Shown piece after piece: positions 23,571 to 35,400 of a stretch of 64,000 bases of DNA. The notes under the pieces are model-generated. The model had not been told where the DNA came from, searched no databases, and worked only from the letters and a program-made list of their open reading frames with translations. A program made the translations under genes and the position numbers. Source of the stretch: Fremontodendron californicum (Eukaryota > Streptophyta > Magnoliopsida > Malvales > Malvaceae); assembly GCA_030761205.1 (NCBI GenBank), contig JAULJL010000039.1, positions 3,234,001 through 3,298,000 of the forward strand, in the 5' to 3' direction. How positions within the stretch are numbered: position 1 is the first letter of the stretch; the number at the start of each line of letters is the position of its first letter.

Positions 23571-26018
23571 CTATAAAAGAAAAGGTAGATAGTTCTCATT
23601 AGATAAATGAAGATTAACAGCTGAAACATCAAACCTTTTATTACAAGGTGACAACAATTTCAAGGATACCAATGCTTCCTTCACATATTCACTTAAAACA
23701 GGTTCATCTTTAAAGATCTCCATGCCAAGGTGTTTGTTAATGTCTATGTATTTGCTACTTAACTCAAAAGTTGGTTGCACTAAAGAGTCAACTGTAACAA
23801 TTGCATAAACAGAATGTACATCACTAGGGTATCTCATGGCTTCAAAGATATTAAAACAGATTACATCACCATCAAATTCCATAGTGAATGTGCCATCATT
23901 AACATTAATTATTATCTTGGCTGTTTTTAAGAATGGTCTCCCTAATAAAATAGGTGTTGGGTTGGAAGACATCTCATCTTCCATGTCAAGCACATAAAAG
24001 TCAGTTGGAAAGACCAATTCATTAACTTGTACAAGAACATTTTCTACAACTCATGTTGGATAAGTAATAGAACGATCAGCGAGTTGTAAAATAACACATG
24101 TTTCTTTTAATGGTCCTAGTTTCAAATAAGCATAAATTGAATATGGCATGACATTAATGGATGCTCCTAGATCTAGCATAGCGTGTGCAAACCTGGTGTT
24201 GCCTATTTTACAAGGAATGGTGAACATACCTGGATCCTTGCATTTAGGTAGGAGTTTTTTTTTGAAGAACAGTCGAGACATTCTCTCCCATACTTACCTT
24301 TTCATTCCCTTTGAGCTTCCTCTTAGAAGTGCACAATTATTTCAAAAACTTTGCATATCGTGGCACTTGCTTTATGGCATCTAGTATAAGAATGTTTACC
24401 TCAACTTTTCGGAAGATCTCCAAAATTTCCTTCTCTTGTTCCTCCTTCTTAGGTTTTGCTAACATGCTTGGAAAAGGTTGAGGAGTTACATAAGAAGGAA
24501 AAGATGATTTAGGAGTTACCTTAACAAGTGGCTCATTGGGTTGTGAAGATGATGCATTAGTGTTGTCCTCCCTTTGAGCACTATCCTTTTGTGGTGTCTC
24601 AAGCTGTTTCCCACTTCTTAGAGTTATGGCATTCACATGTTCTCTAAGATTCACTATGGTTTGGGAAGGTAATTGCCCTGAATCTCTTGCTTGTATTTGA
24701 CTTAGTGCTGTTGTCATTTGTCCTATTTGAGTCTCTATTTGGCTCATCCTTGTTGCCATTTGTCTGTTTGTTTCCTTTATATCCTATTGCATTTGCAATT
24801 GGTTAGTAGTAAGGGATTTAACAAGATCTGCTAGAGACTCAACTGAATTTTGTGGTGGTGGCACTTGCTCTCGGGTTTGATATGGTTGTTGCGTTCTTTG
24901 CTGAAAACCCGATTGTCTCTTATCAAAGGATGGAGGAGCAACTTGTGATTAGTTCCCTCCATAATTAAAGTTCGGATGATCCCTCCATCCTGGATTGTAA
25001 GTGTTTGAGTAGGGATCATACGTTCTTGGTTGGCCCGGAAATCCACCCATAGCATTAACATGCTCATTTGGATCATCTTGAAGTGTTGGACACAAATCAG
25101 TTTGGTGTCCCATGTTTGAACATATACCACAAGCCTTGCTTTGCTGCATTTGACCTACAACCATTTGTTGCACAAGAGAAATGAGTTGAGAAATTTGTTG
25201 TGCAAGGGATGATGTACTCACCTCATTTAATTTTTGTGGTTGTGATGGTGGTTCATCTCTCATGTTGAATTGTTTTGAGTTGGTTGTCATGTTGGAGATG
25301 AGAAGTCTAGCAGTTTCGGTAGTTTTATCAACTAGTGCTCCCCCACTTGCTGCATCTATCATGTGTCTCTCCATGGGCAAGAGACCTTCATAAAAATATT
25401 GGATGAGCAGTTGTTCACTTATCTGGTGGTGTAGACATGATGCACAAAGTTTCTTGAACCTCTCCCAATATTCATACAAGGATTCTCCGTTGTATTGCCA
25501 AATCCCACATATTTTCTTTCTATTGTTGGCAGCCTTAGATGCTGGGAAATATCTTTCCAAGAATGCTTTCTTCATCCCATTCCATGTAGTGATAGTCTCG
25601 GATGGTAGGTAGTAGAGCCATTCTTTTGCCGAATCAACTAGAGAGAATAGGAATACTCTCAACTTTATTTGCTCTTATGTGATTCCGGTTGGTCTCATGC
25701 TAGAACATACTGCATGGAACTCCTTGAGGTGTTTATTTGGATTCTCTCCTACAAAATCATGAAAAATTGGAAGAAGATGAATTAGACCAGATTTTAATTC
25801 AAATGCTACCTCAAAGTAGGATACTCTATGCACAATGGTTGTTGATCCAAGTCCGGAGTGGCTATCTCCTTAAGAGTTCGGTTGTTTGTTGCCATCTCTC
25901 CTTGCTCCTCTTAGATAGTTTGGATCAACTCTTCGATTGTTCTTTGGTGGGCGGCTATGAATTCCAGAATTCTCCTAAGTCCAAAGTAAGGTTCTTCTTC
26001 TTTGGGAGAGTGGGACAT
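23571..26018 (-). pseudogene. Degenerate gag-protease region
   Basis: The - strand frame starts near 26018 (MSHSPKEEEPYFGLRR), followed by the usual Athila gag start (ATPDLDQQPLCIEYPTL). An in-frame stop and later TGA/TAA codons interrupt it. From 25662 the frame is open: a retrotransposon gag domain (EWLYYLPSETITTWNGMKKA; YWERFKKLCASC), then a CCHC zinc knuckle, CGICSNMGHQTDLC, near 25130-25090. After breaks near 24950 and 24830 come a coiled, Gln-rich stretch (24759-24337) and an aspartic-protease-like part with MLDLGASINVMP (near 24170) and ILLGRPFLKTA (near 23950). Gag packages element RNA and the protease would mature it. Several stops and frameshifts mean no full polyprotein can be made. 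Confidence 0.9.
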
Positions 26019-26103
26019 TAACTGAAAAAAGAAAACAAGAAAATAAACTAATTAAAACAGAAAATAAGAATAAACCAAGTAACAAATAAACTAAAATAAG
26101 CAA

Positions 26104-26121
26104 TCCCCGGCAACGGCGCCA
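26104..26121 (-). other. Primer-binding site, tRNA-Asp type
   Basis: On the - strand, 6 bases after the LTR end (CATCA), the sequence reads TGGCGCCGTTGCCGGGG. This complements the 3' end of plant tRNA-Asp (CCCCGGCAACGGCG plus CCA), the primer known for Athila-like elements. Confidence 0.88.
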
Positions 26122-26127
26122 AAAACT

Positions 26128-27660
26128 TGATGCTCTCAAAAGAGTATATCATGTTTAATCCTTGCAATCAATTGTAAAGTATAGTGATTAGCAAGGGTCG
26201 AGTCCACATGGATTGGTGTTTAGTTTAAGAATTAATAGTTTATACTTAAATTTAAAGAAAACAAAATAAAAGGGGAGGTTTTTAACATCAGTTTAAACTA
26301 AAGAAAACAATCAAAAGAATAAAGTAAGTAAATAAGAAGTAATCAAATATGAGAAAAGTATGGTTAAGGTTTCATTCTCCACCACTAGACATAATTGAGA
26401 ATCAATAATCAGATCTATCAACATCAATTAACTATCAAAATTATCAACTGTAGATAACAACAAGCTCTGTTACCCCAATCTTTCCTTAGTTCGTCGTTAA
26501 ATAGAACAAGCTCTGTAGTTAATCTCTAACCACTAAACAATCTAGCATAAGTTCTCTAGATTTAATGTAATGACAGCTTTATGATGAGAAAGATAGGTTG
26601 ATCTAGGCAACAAACACATAAGCTTGGATTGTTTAAATTATGTTATGTTCCACTTTGCAATTAGCGAAAACTTGACCATAATCATTAATCACAAATTGCC
26701 ACTTATGAATAGGAAATCAAGACAATTACACGGATCAAGACTCCTAAACTAGCAATAGATAATTATCAAGATCTATCTAGTTCGCGACCTAAACAAATCA
26801 AGACAACATCATGAACAATTTTTATGGAAGAACATAATCAACTTTGATAGAAAACTAATGATAGATAAATCTGAAAATTAATTACACAACTTATCTAGGG
26901 CTTTGAAATCAAGCTTTGCATAGGCATAGTTAACATAAACATGAATATTCAAAAGAAACTAAGAAGAAAAATAAAATAAAACTTAAGAGATTAAAGAATA
27001 AGAAGAAGAAGAAGATTGATAAATAATCAAAAGCATATCCTAGTTGATGGCTGAAAAGATGGTATTTATAGAGCTTTAAAGCCTTGGAAATTTTTTTTTG
27101 CTGATCAAGGAAGTTATGAGACAAAGGAGTGCAAGATAGGTAAGTTTTTTTACTTTTCCAATTTTTTTTCGGATTTGAAGACAGTAGGGTCGCGCCGCGG
27201 CGCCAAGTGGTCTGTCTTGTGAAATTTTGCTTGCTGACTTCAGTTTTGCGAATGATGCACTGTCTCTCACTTTTTCGGCTGATTTGGATGATCATCCGTT
27301 ATCCGATTTAGGCGTGTAAACTATCGTTGGAAAGGTATTCAAGTCAGCTTCAAAAGTTAAGAGGAAGTTTCTTCAAATAATGACTTTAACATAATGATTT
27401 CTTAGCAACAAGCTGCGGATGTCAAATCTGCCTGATCATCTAGCATTAAGAATTTTATCTTTTTGACTCTCAAGTCTTCTTTCATCTTTTGATTGTGACT
27501 TTATAAGCCCTTTAACATCATAATTGACATGTTTTGACTTCATCTCTTTCAAAATACCTATAATTCATAAAAATATAATAATTTGTCAAGAAACTTAAGA
27601 ATTAAAGCACAAAGTATAAGGAAATAATACATGAAAATGTATGCAATTACGCACTTATCA
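26128..27660 (-). repeat. 5' LTR
   Basis: On the - strand it begins TGATAAGTGCGTAATTGC at 27660 and ends gagagcatca at 26128, next to the primer-binding site. It is similar throughout to the 3' LTR and to the solo LTR at 11675-13255. The open frames at 26930-27295 belong to the LTR. Confidence 0.9.
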
Positions 27661-27930
27661 TAACAAAAATGATATTGTTGCGAAAAATTTTTAGCAAGCA
27701 ACATATTGTCGTTACGTAATAGTTTTGGTAACTAAAATATTCTCGTCGCGTAAAAGATTTTGCAACCAATTTTGTGGTTACTAAAACATATTTAAAAACG
27801 ACTTTTAGTAACGGAGGTTTACGCAACCACCTAGCAACTACTTTTTCTTGTTGCGAAAAAGTTTTCGCAATGACATTTAAGCATTCGGCAACAACTTTTA
27901 GCGTTGCTAAAAGCCATTTTTCTTGTATTG

Positions 27931-28400
27931 ATACCCACAAATTAAAATCAAAATAACAAACAAAATTTTATCTCAATATTCTACTTCAGTTTTCTATTTC
28001 TGCCGTTAACCTAAACCCAAATAAACTTACAAATTAAACAAAATTTGAAATGAGTTTTCAACCCTTAAACCCCTAATATTGTAAGTTGCCAATTGGATGA
28101 ATAATTTTCAACAAAATAAAACTAAGTTAAAAATGTTGGTTGGATTAAGACTTTCAAAACAATAAAGACAAGAACAAGTGATGTTTTAGATGTTGGGTTC
28201 GACAATCTCTTCTATTTTTACTAAAAAAAATAAAATAAAATTACAAATGTAATTTTAATTTTTTAAATATTTTTTAATTTTAATATTTTTAAAAAATAAT
28301 AATTTGTACCTATTATACCATCTACAAATTATTACTTTTAGATTTTTTAATTCTCTCAAGAAATAATGAGAAAATAAAAAGCCTCACTGCTCTTTCATCA
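27931..28400. other. Noncoding flank between CACTA element and NF-YA promoter
   Basis: AT-rich sequence starting with the second copy of the 30-bp CACTA target duplication. No gene or transposon end seen. Confidence 0.5.
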
Positions 28401-28431
28401 CGCCAACGGATGAGCTGTCCTCTTTACTTTC

Positions 28432-28697
28432 CACGTGGCGACCTTCCGTCGGTTTCCAGGCGGCTTATAATTCACTCCTTGTCTTTTCGCGGGACACGTG
28501 GGCGTTGATGGTCGCCGTCACGAAGAACCCTGCTTGTCGTCTTTTTTCCTTTCGGGTTCAGGGGGGGGACCACATCCACACCTTGGCTTGCTACCTAACG
28601 ACACGACAGACTAACGGCGCTGCGCCGTTAACGTGGAAGACCAAACTGTCGGCGTGGACCACGTGGCGGTTTACTGGTGGTGAGTGGGTCCCACGTG
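28432..28697 (+). promoter_or_regulatory. G-box/ABRE cluster upstream of NF-YA
   Basis: Four perfect CACGTG palindromes lie within 266 bp, at 28432-28437, 28495-28500, 28660-28665 and 28692-28697. Two are followed by GC (CACGTGGC), the ABRE core recognised by bZIP factors of abscisic-acid signalling; bHLH factors also bind G-boxes. The block is clearly GC-richer than its surroundings and lies directly upstream of a TATA-like box and the NF-YA 5'UTR exon. A ggcccat motif sits at 28741. ABA or stress control of this gene is inference, though it is known for several plant NF-YA genes. Confidence 0.75.
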
Positions 28698-28752
28698 TCA
28701 GCGTTGTTTGATTTGTGCAGGTGACGGGTGGACACGTTTTGGCCCATGCAAA

Positions 28753-28760
28753 TATTTAAA
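28753..28760 (+). promoter_or_regulatory. Probable TATA box of NF-YA
   Basis: tatttaaa lies about 55 bp downstream of the last G-box. This predicts a transcription start near 28785-28795. Confidence 0.45.
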
Positions 28761-28789
28761 TCCCATAATATTAATTACTCTTTTTTTTT

Positions 28790-29021
28790 TGTTTTTTACT
28801 CTTTCTATTTCTATTTTAATGTCTGATTCATTGCTTAATTATTATTATTATTTTTTTAAATCCAAATATTTTGGCTTCGTTGTTGGCTTGTTGCTCTATC
28901 ACTGAGTACTTACACAGTGCCATATCTCCTTTGATTTGAACTTTGAAGGCTTCCTTCAAAAGTTCACTTCCACTTTCCTCAAAACGCAAAGGATTTTGTT
29001 TTCTTTTTTAGGGTTATCTCA
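28790..29021 (+). other. NF-YA: NF-YA 5'UTR exon
   Basis: Pyrimidine-rich leader-like sequence ending in ttatctca followed by the donor gtaagt at 29022. The start is estimated from the TATA-like box. The long 5'UTR intron that follows (29022-32420, acceptor tacattttag) is common in plant NF-YA genes. A further noncoding exon inside that intron cannot be excluded. Confidence 0.5.
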
Positions 29022-29287
29022 GTAAGTTCCTTCTCATTCTCTTTGTTTTTCTTTTTCTTTCTGTATTGGTTTTTATTAATGTAAGTTAGTTTCATCAACT
29101 TTATTCTTTTGGGTGTAATTGATTTATCTGTTTGTTTTCTTGATTTCTGCCAAAACTTTGTTTAAAGTTTCTGTTTTGTTTCATTTGAATGATCTGTTTT
29201 TCTTTCTTTTTTTTTTGGTTAAGTTTCTTTTGATGGATGTTGTTTTTCATTGCTGTATTTGTTTTAATTTCAAATGCTAATTAATAA

Positions 29288-29472
29288 GGGTTTTGTTAAC
29301 GTGTTTTTAGGGTACTTTTTAAACTTATTTAATATATTATTTATACTAAAATTATTGTATTAAATACAAAAGTTGATAATTTTATTCATCATTTTCAATG
29401 CATTAAATGAAAATATTGTTATACATAATAACTTTAAAAGTGTTCTTATTAGTGTATTAGTTAGCAAAATTC
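29288..29472. mobile_element. 185-bp Mutator-like MITE in NF-YA intron 1
   Basis: Starts gggttttgttaacgtg and ends gtattagttagcaaaattc, inverted ends. A perfect 9-bp target duplication, aattaataa, lies at 29279-29287 and 29473-29481. It matches in length and ends the copy at 47873-48057 in the guanylate kinase gene. Confidence 0.88.
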
Positions 29473-29669
29473 AATTAATAATTATGGAAGGTTTTTTTTA
29501 GACAAAAACAACAAACCAAGCCTTTTCCCAATTTTTAGAGTCAGCTATAAAGCCATTTCTTTAAAGTTGTTTAGTGAAAACCTCATTATATAGGAACTAA
29601 CTTTAAAGAATTACAAGAGTATGATAGTGAGAAGCAAATCAATAATATATAGCATAACCTTTTTTAATT

Positions 29670-29902
29670 CCTAGTCACTAATTGTGTCAATTCCGCTGAA
29701 ATTTTTATAAAATAAAAAAACCCATTTTTTTGAATTAATCGAAAAATTAATATCTCATAAAAATACTCATATATTTTCAGACCAAAAACTTTTAATGTTC
29801 TCCACATTTCGAACGGAAGTTTTTGTCAGAAAAAATTCATTTCCAACGGAATTTTGACCTAACAAAAAAAATCCGTAGGAAAGGTCTTTTTTTTTTAGTG
29901 TA
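29670..29902. mobile_element. Possible CACTA-type MITE relic
   Basis: Contains ttccgctgaa, cgaacggaag, ttccaacgga and tccgtaggaaagg motifs like the subterminal motifs of the CACTA MITE at 52813, and ends ttttttttttagtgta, a possible inverted CACTA end. The left end is unclear. Confidence 0.35.
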
Positions 29903-30900
29903 TGTAGGCAAGCTTGAAACTAGGTTTAGTCTTGTGTTACTACCTAATTGCAAGGTATGGGATTTGATCCCACATTGAAAAATATGGGATTTTCTTGTGG
30001 CATTTATATGGACTTAAGTTCTCCCACATTAAAAAATTAAAGTGCATGGCTAGTTTCAAGGTAGTTGGAGCATTTATCTTTGATAATTACTTTGGAGCCT
30101 GGTTTATTTCTTGGGAATAAAAGAAACAAATATATTTTAAGTTGTATTTATTATGAGAAAAAAATATTTTAAGTTGTATTTATTATGAAAAACAAAAATA
30201 TTTTAAGTTGTATCAGCTAGAACTTCGTCAATGTAGTTAAAGCCCAGTGAATACATGAAGGACTACAGAAATAAACCATTAGTATTTGTGTGCATTTTAT
30301 ACTTGGTGCCCGAATGGAGCTTGTCTACACTTTAGGTCTTATAAAAAAAAAAATTAAGTTTGTCGGTGTTGCTTTTCTAATGAATAAGTTTGATAAGAAG
30401 GCTGAACAAATATGCTAAATGGAAACAAGGTTCTCGAATCCTTTGTAAAGTTGGGATCAAGCTGATCATATAACTTTCCTCGATTTATTTTTTGTTTTTT
30501 ATTTTGCCATTTGCTTTATTTTTTTATTTTGAAAGCAAAATAGTAAAAAGGTTCACTTAGATAGAAAAGTAATATTTTGAATTAATCAAACTTAGATTTT
30601 TTGTGAATAGCAAAATGTATGTTTTTAATTATATGAGACAACTATATATTATAATCATGCTGCATTTTAGCTATTTATTCATTTTTAATCAAACATGTTT
30701 CAGTATTTACTATTTACTTTTGCTTTTTAGCAATTTTTAAGGGGGCAAAAATCAAGTAGCCAAAGGAACAAACAACAAAGCATTAGTTAACTTGCAACTC
30801 TAATAGTAACATGTTCCATTAGGATGTACACCTTTAAAAATTGGTCTTAATAATCAAAACCTTTCTAAAGCTCCCTAGATGTGTCTTTGATATATACCCC

Positions 30901-31947
30901 TAGGGCTGTAAATAGGGATGGCAATGGGGCGGGGGCGGGGATTTCCTTATCCACCTCCGCCCCACTTTTTCATGGATGTTGAAAACTTCTACCTCCATGG
31001 ATGTCGGTTACATCCATAACCGCTCCACGGTGTTCCACTCCATTACACCCTAATTTTTATTAATTATTTTTATTGTAAAAAATTATATTATAATTTATTC
31101 ATTAACATAATTTTAATATATAAAGTTCTTTAATATACATAATATACATATATATATAATATTAGTATATATATATCTAATATATATATATATATTAAAA
31201 ATATAAGAGAGAATATAAAATGTTTAAGGGGTAAGATAGTAATTTTAAAAGTCGAGACGGGGCAGAGCGGAGCAAGTATTTACCAAAACAATCTCACTCC
31301 ACCCCGTCCCCGCTTTTCCAAAAAAAAAAACCTCTCTATTCGAAGCGGATCGGTGCGAAATCCATCAGTCGGATCGGATTTTGCCATCCCTAGCTGTAAA
31401 TGAATCGGGCTTGAGCGAATAGACCTTTGTTCATGTTCGTTCGTTTATTTTGGAGCTTGTTCGTGTTCGTTAAGAGAAATTAAAATTGTGTTCAAGCTCT
31501 GTTCGTTTAAATTAAATGAACTTGTTCGCAAACATTAAATTAACATGTTCATGAACATATAATCGAACATGTTCGCGAACAATTAAAAATCTGTTCATGA
31601 ATCATAAACAAACAAATCTAAACAAATAAACATGTTTCTTAGTTTTAGATATAAAATAATAAAAAACATAAATATCATTAACAATATTGTAAATAAATAA
31701 AATAAAACACAAATAATAATATTATTATTAATTATATTATAATCGAATCATAAAGGAGTTTTAAACGATTCATAAACGAGCTTGTTTGTGAACATAAATC
31801 AACTGAATATACTTTGTTTGAGTCCGTGTTCATTTAATAAACAAGCCTTAAAATCTTGTTCATAATCGTTTATTTAGCTTGATAAACGAACAGAAATTGA
31901 ACTGTTCACGAACCATTCGTCGAATGCTCTGTTCATTTATAACCGTA
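30901..31947. mobile_element. hAT-like MITE interrupted by a second MITE
   Basis: Starts tagggctgtaaatgaa and ends ttcatttataaccgta, inverted ends. The interior is rich in tgttcgtgaac-type words. Flanks tatacccc (30893-30900) and tagacccc (31948-31955) match at 7 of 8 positions, fitting a hAT target duplication. It is split by the 480-bp element at 30913-31392, so its own length is about 560 bp. Located in NF-YA intron 1. Confidence 0.75.
30913..31392. mobile_element. TAGGGATGGCAA hAT-like MITE, copy A (nested)
   Basis: Starts tagggatggcaatgggg and ends attttgccatcccta. A perfect 8-bp target duplication, gctgtaaa, lies at 30905-30912 and 31393-31400, made from the host MITE's own end. It has G-rich and C-rich arms around an AT-rich middle, as in the copies at 43727-44225 and 45310-45779. 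Confidence 0.93.
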
Positions 31948-32431
31948 TAGACCCCAAAGGCGTACATGATGTACTGTACACAAATACTCAAAATTATGTG
32001 TTTAATTCCTCTCATTTGTTCATAAAGAAATGAAAATTAAAAATGGAGAAAACTAGATACATACACAAAGAAAAAAATGATTTATATTCCTCCTGTTATG
32101 TGCTGCATCAACCCTGTGTTTCTGAACCGTTATCTTTATATGGTAGGATCTGCGAGATTTCCTTTCAATTATTATGTTCTGCATTGGCTGCTTCCATATT
32201 TGCATCTCCAAGACTGGTGTTATCAACTTCATATGTGAGATTGACTTTATCTGCATTTTTTCATGAATGTTCTATCTAATTGTGCTAAGATAGACACGTA
32301 TATTTACATAATAATCTTTATGATATGCTTTTCTTGAGAATATTAATAGCTGCATTTGCTGATCTAAAATTTCTTATGTTTGAATAAGCAAAGAGTTGGC
32401 CAGTGTATTGTACATTTTAGGCTTTGGAAGC

Positions 32432-35400
32432 ATGCACCTAAAACCAGATGGCACAAACCCGCCAGAACCCAATACAAATACCAATAAACCAAACACAGTC
32501 CGTTCTCAACCTTGGTGGCGCGGCAGGCGGCAGGATTCCATCTTAACAGATGTTTTAGGAGAAAGCAGGACGAGCTTATCTCCAGCCAAACACCCAAAGG
32601 GAGGTTTAGGGACCAAAACCAGTGAATCTCTGAGCACGGATGGGACTGATGATAAAACTTGTTCTAGTAAACAAATGCCTTTAACTATATTGTCACATCC
32701 AGGTAATCAATATGCTGTTTTGTTCAACAGGCCTGTTGTATGTGAGTGATTTTGAACTGCAAGCTTAGTTCATGGACCTTAAGAGTGTGATAAAAAGGGT
32801 GGCTCGATGCCTTGCTTTAAGATCATTATAAACAATAATTAATACAATGTGCCATTTGTTGTCAATCTGCTTCCGGTCTCATTAAACTCTGTTCTGGAGA
32901 ACTTGATGTATAACTTGCATGATATTATATTGCTAGAATGTTTTGGAGAATCAAAAGTTGGTGAATTCACCAAGTTTGAACAATGATTTGACTTCTAAGA
33001 CTCTGCAGTTCCTCTCTCTCTAAGCAATGATGGGTGAGATCTTGGTGGACAAATTTACTTTGGAATCAGGGCGGATCCAAGGGGGGCCAGGCAGGGGCCT
33101 TGGCCCCCCTTGGCTCCTCAAAACTCTTTATTTCTTAGATATTTTCTAAGTCAAAAATAATAAAAAACTTATTTTGGCCCTCCCAAAAATTTATATTTTG
33201 ACTCCTTTTTATCCCGGCTCCCCTAACCTAAATTTTTTGGCTTCGTCCCCGTTTGGAATGCTACTATATTACAAAATGTTTGCGAAAGCGAAAGCACGTT
33301 TAATACTCCAATTTGAGTTGTTTATTTCAAGATATGAGAATTTTCTCTTTGTACTTTTGCAGCAACTCATAATCTGAACTGTTACTGACTTGTTGACAAT
33401 GTGTGCTTGTACATGCATGCTGATTCATGCAACATCATATCATGCCTTATAAAATTGAAGTATTCACAGAATTTATATGGATTGAAGTGAAAACACCGTA
33501 ATGCTTGCTTGCGTTAGTTTTCAAGGCATAAAATTGACTTAATAAACCTACTTAAGTCAAAGTCATATGATTTAAAAGACTTGAAACTGTAACTAATTTG
33601 CCGCAGCAGGTTTCAATAAGACCTTAAAACTACATTAAGCAATTCAAACTTCTGAGTGATGTTGAATTGCAGTCTTTTAACTAACATAGCTGTAGCCAAA
33701 GTGCCATAGCAGCTCTCTCGGTTGTCTTGGCAATCAATTGCTGTATTTTCTCTGATAATATTGTACTTTTAACACTTGTGAATTTTCAGTCTGTTTTTGC
33801 ACATTATATTGACATATGCTCTGAAGCTAATGAAGGTTTTTCTAACTTTATGAAAAGATGGAAAATGTGGAGATGAACAGCCGCATTTACAGCATGCTAT
33901 ACCAATTATGCCTCCAACAATGGGTGAATATGTAGCACCACCAACCCATCTGGAGCTTGTTGGCCACTCGATTGTAATTTTTCTCTTCCTCTCTCTTGGG
34001 AGAATGTGAATTCACATGTGTACATGCCTGCTTTAATCCTTCTTTACTGCCGTTGTGGTAGTAATTGCTTACATATGAAAATAAGAATTTGCATACGGTA
34101 TGATACTTTGGAGTTATCTTTGTGGGTTATGTTTGATAGAAAGGATAGAAAGGTGGAAAGACAGATTATACTCTGACTCTATGTTGCTCATTGTTTTTGA
34201 AGTATTCGTGTCCGACATATATCTGGGCATGGGTATGGGGATATGATCTTTCAAGGACTCTCCGAATACACGAAAATCCTAGAAAAAATTGAAAATACCC
34301 GAGTCCGAGTAACATAGCTTTGACCCAATGGCTAAACCATCTCATATTGCTATGTATCTTAATTAGACATTGGATCCGAAAAACTATATGCCCACTTCAT
34401 CTTTTATGCTAAGGCTATCCTAGATGTTATTGTCATAGTGCAATGATGGAATTCTAAGTGGAAAACTCTTTTGCAGGCATGTCCGTCCTATCCATATGCA
34501 TATCCATATTACGGGGGAGTAGTGCCTCCTTACGGACCTCAATCTTTGGTATGCATTTATGTAGTCTACTATCACCTTGAATAATTTTTATCCTCCTACA
34601 AGATTGGTTTTGTATGGCTTGCTGGTTATATTCACCTTTTTTACTGCTTAGAAATTTATTGGCTGTGAAGATAGTTGTAGTAACATTTAATTGTTCTTTT
34701 TTTACTGTAAAAGCAAATCAATATCTATGAGACTTGTTAATTTTTCTTCTTCCCATTTTATACCCATGTACAAGGTTTCAAAGTAAGAGTTGAAATAAGG
34801 TAGTAAAACAGCAAAAAAATTCTCATTTGAGGTTTTCAAGAGCATAAGGAATGAGAAAAGAAGCACTTTGAACTGGAATGAGTGCATGAAATATTATTTC
34901 TTTCTCCTTTTATTTTTAGGCAAAAAAGAAACTTTTAGGAGTTGCTCTTTCAAGAATGACTTGGTATTCTTTAGTAGCATTAACAATGAATAAGACTCTT
35001 AAGAATAATAAACAAGAATGGACAGAGCAGGAAACATGTATATTTTTAGCAAGGGTCCTGGATATATAACTTATTAATTGCTCAAGACATCATACTTCTG
35101 CCTTCTATAAGCATTGTGTTAAATATTGTTATATTTTTCTATAATTGACACCTATGTTGCTACAATTCTTCATTTTTCTTGAAGTACTCGTGTCCGACAC
35201 TTATTCGGACATGGGTATGGGGATATGATCATCCAAGGACCTTCCAAATACATGAAAAAACTTAGAAAAATTGAACATACCCATGTCGGATACATACCCG
35301 TATCCGACACTCATACCCGAGTCCGAGTAACATAGATTGACACTTTTTTCATGGCAACAAACAATATATGCAACTAGCTGGCATGAATACAATGTATGTA

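Larger units (their letters stand above)
20381..27660 (-). mobile_element. Athila-type Ty3/gypsy element lacking pol
   Basis: Two similar LTRs (20381-21954 and 26128-27660) enclose a 4.17-kb interior transcribed on the - strand. The primer-binding site, polypurine tract, gag and protease can be read. Reverse transcriptase, RNase H and integrase are absent: after the protease and a first trace of the RT linker, the sequence becomes noncoding. The flanks caaca (20376-20380) and taaca (27661-27665) fit a 5-bp target duplication with one change. It is inserted in the right arm of the CACTA element. The structure matches non-autonomous gag-only (TR-GAG-like) elements, or an internal deletion of an Athila. 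Confidence 0.88.
15686..27930. mobile_element. CACTA (En/Spm) transposon, interrupted
   Basis: The left end starts cactacaagaaaaaaaggtt and the right end finishes ccatttttcttgtattg. These are inverted CACTA-type ends, the right one with a C-to-T change. The flanking 3-bp target duplication is ata (15683-15685 and 27931-27933). Both arms carry many gcaacgac / gtcgttgc subterminal motifs, typical of transposase-binding repeats. With the 7.28-kb LTR insertion removed, the element is about 5 kb. No transposase (TNPD/TNPA-like) frame is recognisable, so it is non-autonomous. Its middle carries gene-like exon fragments. Both flanks show the same ~30-bp sequence (atacccacaaattaaaa...), so the target was a small tandem duplication. 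Confidence 0.85.

Noticed and set aside
32053..32279. Small frames on both strands before the first NF-YA coding exon
   Set aside because: They are intronic, AT-rich and without similarity. A noncoding exon here cannot be excluded, but nothing supports a protein.
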